From Sphingomonas sp. (GTDB lineage: Bacteria; Pseudomonadota; Alphaproteobacteria; Sphingomonadales; Sphingomonadaceae), in assembly GCF_004799495.1 (NCBI RefSeq), contig NZ_SSMY01000004.1:186001-250000 (forward strand): a stretch of 64,000 nt of DNA. The letters run 5' to 3'. Each line of letters starts with the position of its first letter. The stretch's first letter is position 1. Below the pieces are notes generated by a model. That model worked only from the letters and a program-made list of their open reading frames with translations. It did not search any database and was not told the origin of the DNA. The position numbers were made by a program, and so were the translations under genes. Shown here in pieces: positions 45,805-53,755 of this stretch.

Positions 45805-46104
45805 TCACGCGCGGTGTTCGTCCCAGCGGTCGAATTCGTAGGCGATCGACCCCTCGACCAGCCGTTCCCAGATATCGCCGATGACGTGCGGGGGCACGCC
45901 CAAGCGTTCGGCCTCGGCCCTGGCGTTGGCGATCACCGCGGCCTTGCGCGGTTCGTCGCGCACCGCGCCCCGGTCCTGCTTGATCCGCGCGGCGGCGGTC
46001 ATGAAGCGGAAGCGGATCGCGAGCAGGCCGACGATATCGAGGTCGAGCGCGTCGATCCCGGCGCGCACCTCCGCCATCGTGTCGCAATCTTCGGGCGCGA
46101 TCAT
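45805..46104 (-). CDS. Chorismate mutase (AroQ class)
   Basis: 99 residues, all helical: VRAGIDALDLDIVGLLAIRFRFMTAAARIKQDRGAVRDEPRKAAVIANARAEAERLGVPPHVIGDIWERLVEGSIAYEF. The Arg, Lys and Glu positions (R in IDALD..I..LL..R, K in IKQDRGA, D/R in VRDEPR) are those of AroQ/PchB-type mutases, which convert chorismate to prephenate for Phe/Tyr synthesis. It lies 23 bp after atpF on the same strand, possibly transcribed with the ATP synthase genes. Confidence 0.9.
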   Translation of the reverse strand: MIAPEDCDTMAEVRAGIDALDLDIVGLLAIRFRFMTAAARIKQDRGAVRDEPRKAAVIANARAEAERLGVPPHVIGDIWERLVEGSIAYEFDRWDEHRA

Positions 46105-46127
46105 GTCGCGCGCTGCGGGTACGTCGC

Positions 46128-46676
46128 TCAGTTGAGCCGTCCCAGCGCGGCGATCGTCTTGTCGACCAGCGCCTTGTCGGCGCCCGCATTGTGCTTTTCG
46201 GCGATCAGCGCACGCGCCGCATTGGTCGCCGCATCGGCGGCAGTAGCGCGAATTTCGGCGATCACCGCGCGTTCGGCGGCGGCGATCTTTTCCTCGGCCA
46301 TCGCCGAATGACGCGCGATCAGCGCGGTCGCGTCGGCCTTCGCCTTGGCGACGATCTCGTCCGCCTGCTGGGCGGCCGACACGCGCAAGGCCTCGACTTC
46401 CTTGTCGGCGTCGCGTGCCTTGGCTTCGTATTCGGCCTTCAGCGCCTCGGCCTCCGCGCGCAATTGCTTCGCGGTGTCGAGTTGCTGGCGGATATCGGCG
46501 ATCTTGCCGTCGAGCATGCGCCCGATCATCGCCGGCACCTTGGCGATGATCGCGATCGCGAACACGACCAGCATCGCGATCGCGACCCAGCCGCCCGCGG
46601 CTATGCCGAACGCCGTCGCTTCGTGTTCCGGCTCGGGCGTGCCCGGTGCCGCGGTGCTCGCAATCGTGTTAGCCAT
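46128..46676 (-). CDS. atpF: F0F1 ATP synthase subunit b
   Basis: 182 residues. One membrane helix (WVAIAMLVVFAIAIIAKVPAMI, about 30-51) then a long amphipathic coiled coil rich in Ala, Glu, Lys and Gln that forms the peripheral stalk. It overlaps the b' gene by 8 bp. The b/b' pair in place of a b homodimer is typical of alphaproteobacteria and photosynthetic bacteria. Confidence 0.93.
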   Translation of the reverse strand: MANTIASTAAPGTPEPEHEATAFGIAAGGWVAIAMLVVFAIAIIAKVPAMIGRMLDGKIADIRQQLDTAKQLRAEAEALKAEYEAKARDADKEVEALRVSAAQQADEIVAKAKADATALIARHSAMAEEKIAAAERAVIAEIRATAADAATNAARALIAEKHNAGADKALVDKTIAALGRLN

Positions 46677-47163
46677 TCGCCATCGCCATCTTTACTGCGT
46701 TCGTCGCCTCGGCCTGCGTGACCGTCGCACCCGACACCTTGGCGACGATGTCGCGCGCGGCATCCGCCGCGACGCCCTCGACCGCCGCCAGCGCACTGTC
46801 GCGCGCCGCGTTGAGCTTGGCATTGGCCTCGGCGGTCTTGCCTGACAGATCGGCATCGGCCTTGGCCAGCCGCTTCGCCGCTTCCGCGCCCGCCTTCGTC
46901 CGCGCGGCCAGCGCCGCGGTCTGCGCGTCGGCGTGAACCTTGGCGATCTCCGCCTTGAAGCGTTGCTCGGTCGCCTCGGCATCCTCGCGCGCCTTCTCGG
47001 CCGCCGCGAGGTCGGCGGCGATCTGCGCGTCACGCATGTCGACCGTCGCCTCGACCTTGGGGACGACCCCGCGGCCGACGACGAAGAAGATCACGCCAAG
47101 CGTGATCAGCAGCCAGAACCACTGCGACTGATAGACGAGAGCGAGTTGGGTTAGCTGAGGCAT
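46669..47163 (-). CDS. atpG: F0F1 ATP synthase subunit b'
   Basis: 164 residues. Short N-terminus MPQLTQLALVYQSQWFWLLITLGVIFFVVGRGVVPKV with a single membrane helix (about 13-33), then a coiled coil of the b' type. It follows atpE after a 47-nt spacer with an 11-bp hairpin. Name follows the alphaproteobacterial atpG/atpF' convention, not the gamma subunit. Confidence 0.92.
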   Translation of the reverse strand: MPQLTQLALVYQSQWFWLLITLGVIFFVVGRGVVPKVEATVDMRDAQIAADLAAAEKAREDAEATEQRFKAEIAKVHADAQTAALAARTKAGAEAAKRLAKADADLSGKTAEANAKLNAARDSALAAVEGVAADAARDIVAKVSGATVTQAEATNAVKMAMANG

Positions 47164-47177
47164 GCTTCACCTAAAAC

Positions 47178-47204
47178 CCGCCGGCGGGACGCGCCCGCCG
47201 GCGG
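47178..47204 (-). terminator. Hairpin between atpE and the b' gene (attenuator-like)
   Basis: CCGCCGGCGGG-ACGCG-CCCGCCGGCGG forms a perfect 11-bp stem with a 5-nt loop. On the minus strand it is followed by four T residues and then the b' start. It sits directly after the c-subunit gene and could cause partial termination or protect the atpE message, giving the high c-subunit stoichiometry. Confidence 0.65.
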
Positions 47205-47210
47205 CGTTCA

Positions 47211-47438
47211 TCAACGAGCGTAGAGAATGATCATCGCGACGGCGAACGCCATCAGGCCGAGCAGCTCGGCCGCGGCGAAGCCGATGTACAGCGTGCCCTG
47301 CTGCTGCGAGGCAGCCGCCGGGTTGCGCATCGCGCCCTGCAGGAACGACCCGAACACGAAGCCCACGCCGGCCGAAGCGGCGCCGACACCGATGGCAGCC
47401 AGACCGGCGCCGAGAACTTGTGCGGAAGCGAGATCCAT
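47211..47438 (-). CDS. atpE: F0F1 ATP synthase subunit c
   Basis: 75 residues, two membrane helices joined by a polar loop: AQVLGAGLAAIGVGAASAGVGFVFGSFLQGAMRNPAAASQQ and LYIGFAAAELLGLMAFAVAMIILYAR. The proton-binding carboxylate is Glu in GFAAAELLGL (about residue 58). Gly-rich helix packing motif GAGLAAIGVGAASAGVG is intact. It forms the rotor ring. Confidence 0.97.
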   Translation of the reverse strand: MDLASAQVLGAGLAAIGVGAASAGVGFVFGSFLQGAMRNPAAASQQQGTLYIGFAAAELLGLMAFAVAMIILYAR

Positions 47439-47481
47439 TTTGTAAACTCCGTTCAGATTAAAGCGTTGATACTAAAGAAAC

Positions 47482-48258
47482 TTAGTGCAGATGCACCGCG
47501 TCGTTGATGTAGAGCGCGGTCAGCAGCGCGAACACATACGCCTGGATCGCACCCACCAGCAGTTCGAGCGCGTTGACGAATACGATGAAGACGAACGCGA
47601 GGCCCGTCACGCCATAGCCGACCATGCCCCCGGCGTTCAGCCCCTGGACGATGAAATTGCCGAACACGTCGAGCAGGATGTGCCCCGCGAACATGGCGAT
47701 GAACGGCCGCAAGCCCAGGCTGAACGGCCGCACCATGAACGAGATCAGCTCGACAATCGCGATCAGCGGCTTGAGCACCAGCGGCGCATCCTTCGGCCAG
47801 AACAGCAGGAAGAAACGCAGCCCGTGCTTCCAGAAGCCGACCCCAAGCACGATCGCAAAGCTGGTGACCGACATCACGCCGGTGACAGAGAACTGGCTGG
47901 TGACGGTGAACGGATGCGCGCCGGGCACGATCCCGAACGGCATCGCGCCGATCACGTTGGAGAAGAGGATGAAGGTGAAGGCGGTGAACACCCACGGCAG
48001 GTAGCGGCGGCCTTCGGCCCCGATGCTGGTGCGGGTGATGCCCTCGACGAACCCGGTGAACCCCTCGACCGCGGCCTGCCAGCGGCCCGGCACCAGCTGG
48101 CGCCGGTTGCCGCCGATCATGAACACCAGGATCGCGGCGAGCACGACCAGCATCCACAGCGACGAGTTGGTGAACGCGAACGGCCCGTGCAGATCCCCTG
48201 ACCCGACCGGGTGGATCGCGAACTGGCTCATCGGGTCGATCTTGGCTGACGCGGCCAC
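47482..48258 (-). CDS. atpB: F0F1 ATP synthase subunit a
   Basis: 258 residues, GTG start. Polytopic, with the essential Arg in SFMVRPFSLGLRPFIAMFAGHILL (about 170-190, SLGLRPFIAMFAGH block) and the C-terminal helix NALELLVGAIQAYVFALLTALYINDAVHLH. N-terminal KIDPMSQFAIHPVGSG is typical of alphaproteobacterial AtpB. It forms the proton half-channels with the c ring. Confidence 0.97.
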   Translation of the reverse strand: MAASAKIDPMSQFAIHPVGSGDLHGPFAFTNSSLWMLVVLAAILVFMIGGNRRQLVPGRWQAAVEGFTGFVEGITRTSIGAEGRRYLPWVFTAFTFILFSNVIGAMPFGIVPGAHPFTVTSQFSVTGVMSVTSFAIVLGVGFWKHGLRFFLLFWPKDAPLVLKPLIAIVELISFMVRPFSLGLRPFIAMFAGHILLDVFGNFIVQGLNAGGMVGYGVTGLAFVFIVFVNALELLVGAIQAYVFALLTALYINDAVHLH

Positions 48259-48306
48259 GCTTAAATCCCTGTCCTTCTATCGGTCACACGAAAGGGCTTG
48301 AGCGCC

Positions 48307-48627
48307 CTATTCGGACCGCTCCTTCGAGATGCTGAAAACCTGGAAACACGCTCCCGCGAACGCCAGGAACAGCAGCGCCAGCATGATCCACGGGCGGGTA
48401 TGGAAGAACCCGTCGAGGAACCAGCCAATCACGCCACCGCCGAGCGGATAGCCGACCAAGGTCGAGATCACGCGCTGGCCCTGCCGTGCCGCGGGGCTCC
48501 CCATGCCCATCGGCGCCTGCGGCGTCGCGGTGCGCGCGTCCTCGGCCCGTTGCGCGGCATCGATCCGAGTCTCGAGCGAGGCGAGCTTGGGATCGTCGCC
48601 CGGTGTCTGATTAGGATCGTGCGCCAC
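48307..48627 (-). CDS. atpI: AtpI/AtpZ-like ATP synthase assembly protein
   Basis: 106 residues. A hydrophilic N-terminus (ASLETRIDAAQRAEDART) precedes two membrane helices with the AtpZ/AtpI signature QRVISTLVGYPLGGGVIGWFLDGFFHTRPWIMLALLFLAFAGACFQVFSISKE. It assists c-ring assembly or magnesium supply and heads the Fo operon. Confidence 0.92.
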   Translation of the reverse strand: MAHDPNQTPGDDPKLASLETRIDAAQRAEDARTATPQAPMGMGSPAARQGQRVISTLVGYPLGGGVIGWFLDGFFHTRPWIMLALLFLAFAGACFQVFSISKERSE

Positions 48628-48819
48628 GAAGCGAGGTGGTCCCTTGCGAATCGGAATGGAGTTGAAATTTCAATGACAAACCGGCGGGAAAGCAAGCCAT
48701 CCCGCCGAAGCGCCTGTCGTTTAGGAACCGGGCGCCGCCAAGTCAACCGCAGTGCAGCATGGGGGCACGCTCGCCGGCGATTGCGTGCGTCCGGGCATGC
48801 CGATAACCCTTCCCGCGAT

Positions 48820-49500
48820 ATGAGCGACCAGTCCATCGACAACAGCGGCCATCGCGCGCGATTGCGCGAGCGGCTGCTGGCCGACCCAGACGGGCTGCTC
48901 GATCACGAACTGGTCGAATATCTGCTCGCGACCGCGATCCCGCGCCGCGACACCAAGCCGCTCGCCAAGACGCTGCTCAAGGAATTCGGCGGGATCGCCG
49001 GGCTGCTGACCGCGCCGCCCGAAGCGATCGCGCAGGTCAAGGGGATGGGCGACACCTCGGTCGCCGCGATCAAGGTCGCGCATGCCGCCGCACTCCGGAT
49101 GCTCCGCGCGGAGGTTGCGGAAAAGCCGGTGCTCGCGAACTGGCAGGCGCTGCTCGACTATCTGCGCGCCGACATGGCGCATCACGGCAACGAGCGCGTC
49201 CGCGTGCTCCACCTCAACACGCGCAACATGTTGATCCGCGACGAGAAGATGAGCGAAGGATCGATCGACGAAGCACCGGTCTACGTCCGCGAAGTGATCC
49301 GTCGCGCAATGGAGCTGAAATCGGCGGCGATCATCCTGGTCCACAACCACCCGAGCGGCGACCCCGCCCCGAGCCGCGCGGACATCGACCTCACGCGATC
49401 GGTGATCGAGGCGGGCAAGAAGCTCGGCATCGCGGTGCACGATCATATCATCATCGGCGCCAAGGGGTTCACCAGTTTACGGGGCCAAGGGTTGATCTGA
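48820..49500 (+). CDS. radC: RadC family protein (JAB1/MPN-type)
   Basis: 226 residues from ATG 48820; the upstream open frame is antisense to atpI. N-terminal helix-hairpin-helix region LLKEFGGIAGLLTAPPEAIAQVKGMGDTSVAAIK (about 44-77) and a C-terminal JAMM metalloprotein domain with the conserved E (in SEGSIDEAPVYVREVIRRAMEL) and HNHPSGDPAPSRADIDLT (His-x-His...Asp). Despite the name, RadC's role in DNA repair is unproven. It is divergent from atpI, and its stop codon is the first base of the palindromic repeat. Confidence 0.94.
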   Translation: MSDQSIDNSGHRARLRERLLADPDGLLDHELVEYLLATAIPRRDTKPLAKTLLKEFGGIAGLLTAPPEAIAQVKGMGDTSVAAIKVAHAAALRMLRAEVAEKPVLANWQALLDYLRADMAHHGNERVRVLHLNTRNMLIRDEKMSEGSIDEAPVYVREVIRRAMELKSAAIILVHNHPSGDPAPSRADIDLTRSVIEAGKKLGIAVHDHIIIGAKGFTSLRGQGLI

Positions 49501-49620
49501 CGCGCTCACGCGCGTGGGCGGTGCCGGCCCGCACCCCCAACCCGACCGCCCATAGCATACCGTAACTGGGCGGTCGGGTGGGGGTGCGGGCCGGTACCGC
49601 CCGTTCAGCGTCAGCTGAAC
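49498..49620. repeat. Composite palindromic repeat, copy B
   Basis: TGACGCGCTCACGCGCGT (49498-49515, identical to the reverse complement of 16372-16389) is followed by an 87-nt palindrome (49516-49602, 14-nt loop, one unpaired A). A 7-bp hairpin GTTCAGC-GTCA-GCTGAAC (49603-49620) completes it. It is a homologue of the 16.3-kb element in the opposite orientation. It lies between the convergent radC and EF-hand genes, so it can serve as a two-way terminator. Confidence 0.8.
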
Positions 49621-49683
49621 AAGGAAAGGCCGCCGCGCCAAGGGAGAAGCGCGGCGGCCCTGTGCTGACGACGCAAAGGCCGT

Positions 49684-50292
49684 TTACTTGGCCGCGTTCG
49701 GACCCTGGCTCAGATAATTGGTCAGCTCGTCCTTCGACACAGAACCGGATTTATCGGTATCGGCGGTCTTGAACGCGCCGGCGACGTAGGTCTGGTTCGC
49801 CGCGTCGTTCTTCAGCGCCGGGTCGTTCGCCTTGCGCAGCGCGAACATCCACGCGCCGAACTCGGCCTTGCTCAGCTTGCCGTCGTGGTTCTTGTCGTAG
49901 CTCGGAAACTCCTTGCCGATAATCTCAGCCATTGGCACGACGGGGGCCGGAGCCGCCGCTGCTGCGGGAGCGACCGGCGCTGCGACGGGCGCGGCCGGGG
50001 CGGGCGCAGGTGCCGCGTCGGCCGCCGCCGGAGCAGCTGGCGCCGTCGGAGCGGCGGGCGCAGTAGGTGCCGGAGCAGCGGCGACCGGATCGCCGGGCGT
50101 CGCCGGTGCGACAGGCGCGGCTGCCGGCTCGACCGGCGGTGCGGCGGGATCGGGTGGCTGCGGCGTCGTCGGCGCGGGCGGCGTCGCCGTCTTCGGCGCC
50201 GTGGTCGGGGCGGGCGTCGTCTGCGGCGCCGTCTGCGCCACCGCGGGGACGGCCATCAGCATGGCGCCGGTCAGCAGGACGTGTTTCAACAC
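49684..50292 (-). CDS. Secreted EF-hand protein with Pro/Ala-rich linker
   Basis: 202 residues. Signal peptide MLKHVLLTGAMLMAVPAVA, then a long low-complexity Ala/Pro/Thr stretch (about 20-117). Two EF-hands follow: DKNHDGKLSKAEF (near 130) and DTDKSGSVSKDEL (near 180). The Asp/Asn ligands at loop positions 1, 3 and 5 and Glu at 12 are intact, so calcium binding is expected. It is probably a periplasmic calcium-binding or sensing protein. Confidence 0.9.
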   Translation of the reverse strand: MLKHVLLTGAMLMAVPAVAQTAPQTTPAPTTAPKTATPPAPTTPQPPDPAAPPVEPAAAPVAPATPGDPVAAAPAPTAPAAPTAPAAPAAADAAPAPAPAAPVAAPVAPAAAAAPAPVVPMAEIIGKEFPSYDKNHDGKLSKAEFGAWMFALRKANDPALKNDAANQTYVAGAFKTADTDKSGSVSKDELTNYLSQGPNAAK

Positions 50293-50582
50293 GATTCTTC
50301 TCCTTGTCTATCGGGTTTGGCGACGCGCGCACGGCACATCGGCACTTGGGTCGATAAATGAACCCGCGACCGTCGATATGGGTCCGTAACCACCGTATTT
50401 GGGGCATCGATTCGTCCCCGTCAGAGCGCGGTTCGCCGCAGAATCGAGGCGTTCGCGCGACGAGCCGAACGACGATTTCCGGGAACCGTTGCGATGGGGT
50501 CACAGCAGCGCGTCTTGCTGGCGTCTGCATTGAAGCGGCAAGGTACGCTTGCTATCGGCGGCGCTCCTTCGAAAGGCTCCCG

Positions 50583-51899
50583 ATGGTCCCGCGCTATTCC
50601 CGCCCCGCCATGACCGCGATCTGGACGCCCGAAGCGCGTTTCCGGATTTGGTTCGAGATCGAGGCGCATGCGACCGACGCGCTGGCCGCGCTGGGCGTAG
50701 TGCCCAAGGAAGCCGCGGCGGCGCTGTGGAAATGGTGGGCGACGAACCCGGCGATCGACGTCGCCGCGATCGACGCGATCGAGGCAGTGACCAAGCACGA
50801 CGTCATCGCCTTCCTGACCTGGGTCGCCGAGCAGGTCGGCGACGACGCCCGGTTCATGCATCAGGGGATGACGTCGAGCGATGTGCTCGACACGTGCCTC
50901 GCGGTGCAGTTGCGCGATGCCGCCGACCTCTTGATCGCCGATCTCGACGCGTTGCTCGCCGTGCTCGAACGCCGCGCACAGGAGCACAAACTCACCCCGA
51001 CGATCGGCCGCAGCCACGGCATCCACGCCGAACCGGTGACGTTCGGGCTCAAGCTTGCCCAAGCCCATGCCGAGTTCGCGCGCAATCGCGCGCGGCTGGT
51101 CTCGGCGCGCGCCGACATCGCGACCTGCGCGATCTCGGGCGCGGTCGGCACCTTCGCCAATATCGACCCGCGTGTAGAGGCGCATGTTGCGGAGAAGCTC
51201 GGTCTGACCGTCGAACCCGTATCGACCCAGGTCATCCCGCGCGACCGCCACGCGATGTTCTTCGCGACGCTCGGCGTGATCGCGGGGTCGATCGAGCGGC
51301 TCGCGACCGAAATCCGTCACCTCCAGCGTACCGAAGTGCTGGAGGCCGAGGAATATTTCGCTCCCGGTCAAAAGGGATCGTCGGCGATGCCGCACAAGCG
51401 CAACCCGGTGCTGACTGAAAACCTCACCGGCCTCGCCCGGATGGTACGGGGCTATGTCACCCCGGCGCTCGAGAATGTAGCGCTGTGGCACGAGCGCGAC
51501 ATCAGCCATTCGTCGGTCGAGCGCTATATCGGTCCCGACGCGACGATCACGCTCGACTTCGCGCTCGCGCGGCTGACCGGGGTCGTCGACAAATTGCTCG
51601 TCTACCCCGAGCGGATGGCGAAGAACCTCAACAAGATGGGCGGTCTCGTCCATTCGCAGCGCGTGCTGCTCGCGCTGACGCAGGCGGGGGTGAGCCGCGA
51701 GAACGCGTATCGTCTCGTCCAGCGCAACGCGATGAAGGTGTGGGAATCGGACGGCCAGCTCTCGCTGCTCGATTTGCTCAAGGCCGATCCCGAGGTCACC
51801 GCCGCGCTGTCGCCGGCCGAGATCGAGGACAAGTTCGACCTCGATTACCATTTAAAGCACGTCGACACGATCTTCGCGCGCGTGTTCGGACAATCATAG
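50583..51899 (+). CDS. purB: Adenylosuccinate lyase
   Basis: 438 residues from ATG 50583 (AAAGG upstream); the first 75 codons of the longer frame look like non-coding sequence. Superfamily signature SSAMPHKRNP is intact, with earlier blocks MTSSDVLDTCLAVQL and TIGRSHGIHAEP holding the catalytic His, and KMGGLVHSQRVLLAL later. It acts twice in purine synthesis, releasing fumarate from SAICAR and adenylosuccinate. It is divergent from the EF-hand gene. Confidence 0.97.
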   Translation: MVPRYSRPAMTAIWTPEARFRIWFEIEAHATDALAALGVVPKEAAAALWKWWATNPAIDVAAIDAIEAVTKHDVIAFLTWVAEQVGDDARFMHQGMTSSDVLDTCLAVQLRDAADLLIADLDALLAVLERRAQEHKLTPTIGRSHGIHAEPVTFGLKLAQAHAEFARNRARLVSARADIATCAISGAVGTFANIDPRVEAHVAEKLGLTVEPVSTQVIPRDRHAMFFATLGVIAGSIERLATEIRHLQRTEVLEAEEYFAPGQKGSSAMPHKRNPVLTENLTGLARMVRGYVTPALENVALWHERDISHSSVERYIGPDATITLDFALARLTGVVDKLLVYPERMAKNLNKMGGLVHSQRVLLALTQAGVSRENAYRLVQRNAMKVWESDGQLSLLDLLKADPEVTAALSPAEIEDKFDLDYHLKHVDTIFARVFGQS

Positions 51900-52041
51900 T
51901 TAGCTGAATCGCCACCACTTTCCTCGCTTCCGCCACGCGCCCAACCAGGTAGTTTGCGCGATAGGGCCATATCGGGACCGACTGGCGAAGGGTGCACCAT
52001 TACCGTACGTTAGGGCCTCGACACGCCAGGGGAGCGCGCCG

Positions 52042-53754
52042 GTGGACATTGTGCTTTTCGACGACGAACGCGGTGGGGCGTTCGACCAGGACAATCAGAA
52101 CGGCGCTAATACGATGGCCGGTAGCCTGCCGACCATCGCGGTCGTCGGCTCGGCGCTGGCGCTCGCGGCGTGCAGCGACAGCGGCGGCGGCTCGACCGGG
52201 GTCGCCCCCGCCCCGACCCCGCCGCCAGTCGTCGTCACCCCGCCGACCGACAAACAGGCCAGCCGCTTCCTCGGCCAAGCGACGATGGGCGCGACCCGCG
52301 CCACAGTCGACGCCACCGTCGCGCGCGGCTTCGACGGCTGGCTGACCGATCAGTTCGCGATGACTCGCGCAACCTCGCATTTCGACTGGCTGGTCGCGAA
52401 CGGGTACAACGCGGCCGGCAACATCAACAGCCAGGCCGGGTTCGACGCGACGATGTGGCGGCAGCTGATCGTCGAGCCTGACCAGTTGCGTCAGCGCGTC
52501 GGTATGGCGCTGCTCGACATGCTCGTGGTCGGAATTAGCGGGGTGAACACCAATTGGGTGGCATTCTCGACCGCGGCCTATGTCGACGTGCTACTCGACA
52601 ATGCGTTCGGCAATTTCCGCGACATCCTGGACGCGATCACCACCAACGCGGCGATGGGATCGTTCCTGACCTTCCTCGGCAACCGCAAGGCCAATCCATC
52701 GACCGGCGCCGAGCCCGACGAGAATTACGCGCGCGAACTGATGCAGCTGTTCACGATCGGACTCTACCAACTCAACATGGACGGCAGCCTGAAGATGTCG
52801 GGCGGCAACCCAATCGAGACCTATACCGCGGCCGACGTGAGCGGGCTGGCGCGGGTGTTCACCGGGCTCACCTACGCCAATTCGAACAACACGACACCCG
52901 ACCGGCTGAAGCTCCCGCTGGTGATGCAGGCGTCGATCAACGAGACCGGCACGTCGACCTTCCTCGGTACCAGCACGTCGGGCGGCGGGATGGCGGCGAT
53001 CAAGGTCGCGCTCGACACGATCTTCGCGCACGCCAACGTGCCGCCGTTCGTGTCGAAGCAATTGATCCAGCGGCTCGTCACCAGCAACCCATCGGCGGCG
53101 TATGTCGGACGCGTATCGGCGGTGTTCGCGAACAACGGGTCGGGCGTGCGCGGCGACATGAAGGCGGTGATCCGCGCGATCCTGACCGATACCGAAGCGC
53201 GCGACGACAGCCTGCTCGCCGGCACCAGCACCGGCAAGCTGCGCGAACCGATCCTGCGGCTGACCGGCTGGGCACGCGCATTCAATGTCAATTCGCCCGC
53301 CAACACCTGGCCGTTCGGCGACACCAGCAGCCAGTCGACGCGGATCGGCCAATCGCCGGGCCGCGCGCCGAGCGTGTTCAACTTCTTCCGCCCCGGCTAT
53401 TCGCCGCCCGCCACCGCGATATCGAGCGCGGGTCTGGTCGCGCCCGAATTCCAGATCACCAACGAGCAGTCTGTCGTCGCGTATATCAACTATTTCCAGA
53501 ACCTCGTCGCCAACGGGTCGGGCGACGCCAAGCCCGATTACACCGCGATCCTGACCAAGGCAGGGGACAGCGCCGCGCTGATCGCCGAGGTCAACACGGT
53601 CCTCGCCGCCGGCCAGTTGAGCGACGCGACGGTGGCCTCGATCAAGGCGGCGATCGACAGCATCTCCGCCACCGCGACCAACGGCCCGATCAACCGCGTG
53701 GGCGTCGCGATCCTGCTGACGATGGCCTCCCCCGATTATCTGACGGTGAAGTGA
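52042..53754 (+). CDS. DUF1800 family protein (probable lipoprotein)
   Basis: 570 residues from GTG 52042, which has AGGGGAG 8 nt upstream. A later ATG (52114) gives MAGSLPTIAVVGSALALAAC, a lipobox-like sequence, so the mature start may be Cys near residue 44. A Pro-rich linker follows. The DUF1800 body has ASRFLGQATMGATRATVDATVARGFDGWLTDQFAM, ENYARELMQLFTIGLYQLN, DVSGLARVFTGLTY and PFVSKQLIQRLVTSNPS. It is followed within 2 bp by the DUF1501 gene. The two families co-occur widely and may handle an extracytoplasmic polymer or cofactor; the function is unknown. Confidence 0.9.
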   Translation: MDIVLFDDERGGAFDQDNQNGANTMAGSLPTIAVVGSALALAACSDSGGGSTGVAPAPTPPPVVVTPPTDKQASRFLGQATMGATRATVDATVARGFDGWLTDQFAMTRATSHFDWLVANGYNAAGNINSQAGFDATMWRQLIVEPDQLRQRVGMALLDMLVVGISGVNTNWVAFSTAAYVDVLLDNAFGNFRDILDAITTNAAMGSFLTFLGNRKANPSTGAEPDENYARELMQLFTIGLYQLNMDGSLKMSGGNPIETYTAADVSGLARVFTGLTYANSNNTTPDRLKLPLVMQASINETGTSTFLGTSTSGGGMAAIKVALDTIFAHANVPPFVSKQLIQRLVTSNPSAAYVGRVSAVFANNGSGVRGDMKAVIRAILTDTEARDDSLLAGTSTGKLREPILRLTGWARAFNVNSPANTWPFGDTSSQSTRIGQSPGRAPSVFNFFRPGYSPPATAISSAGLVAPEFQITNEQSVVAYINYFQNLVANGSGDAKPDYTAILTKAGDSAALIAEVNTVLAAGQLSDATVASIKAAIDSISATATNGPINRVGVAILLTMASPDYLTVK

Positions 53755-53755
53755 C

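Noticed and set aside
48298..48819. Long N-terminal extension of RadC (to 48298)
   Set aside because: It is antisense to atpI and Arg-rich; ATG 48820 gives a normal RadC length and N-terminus.
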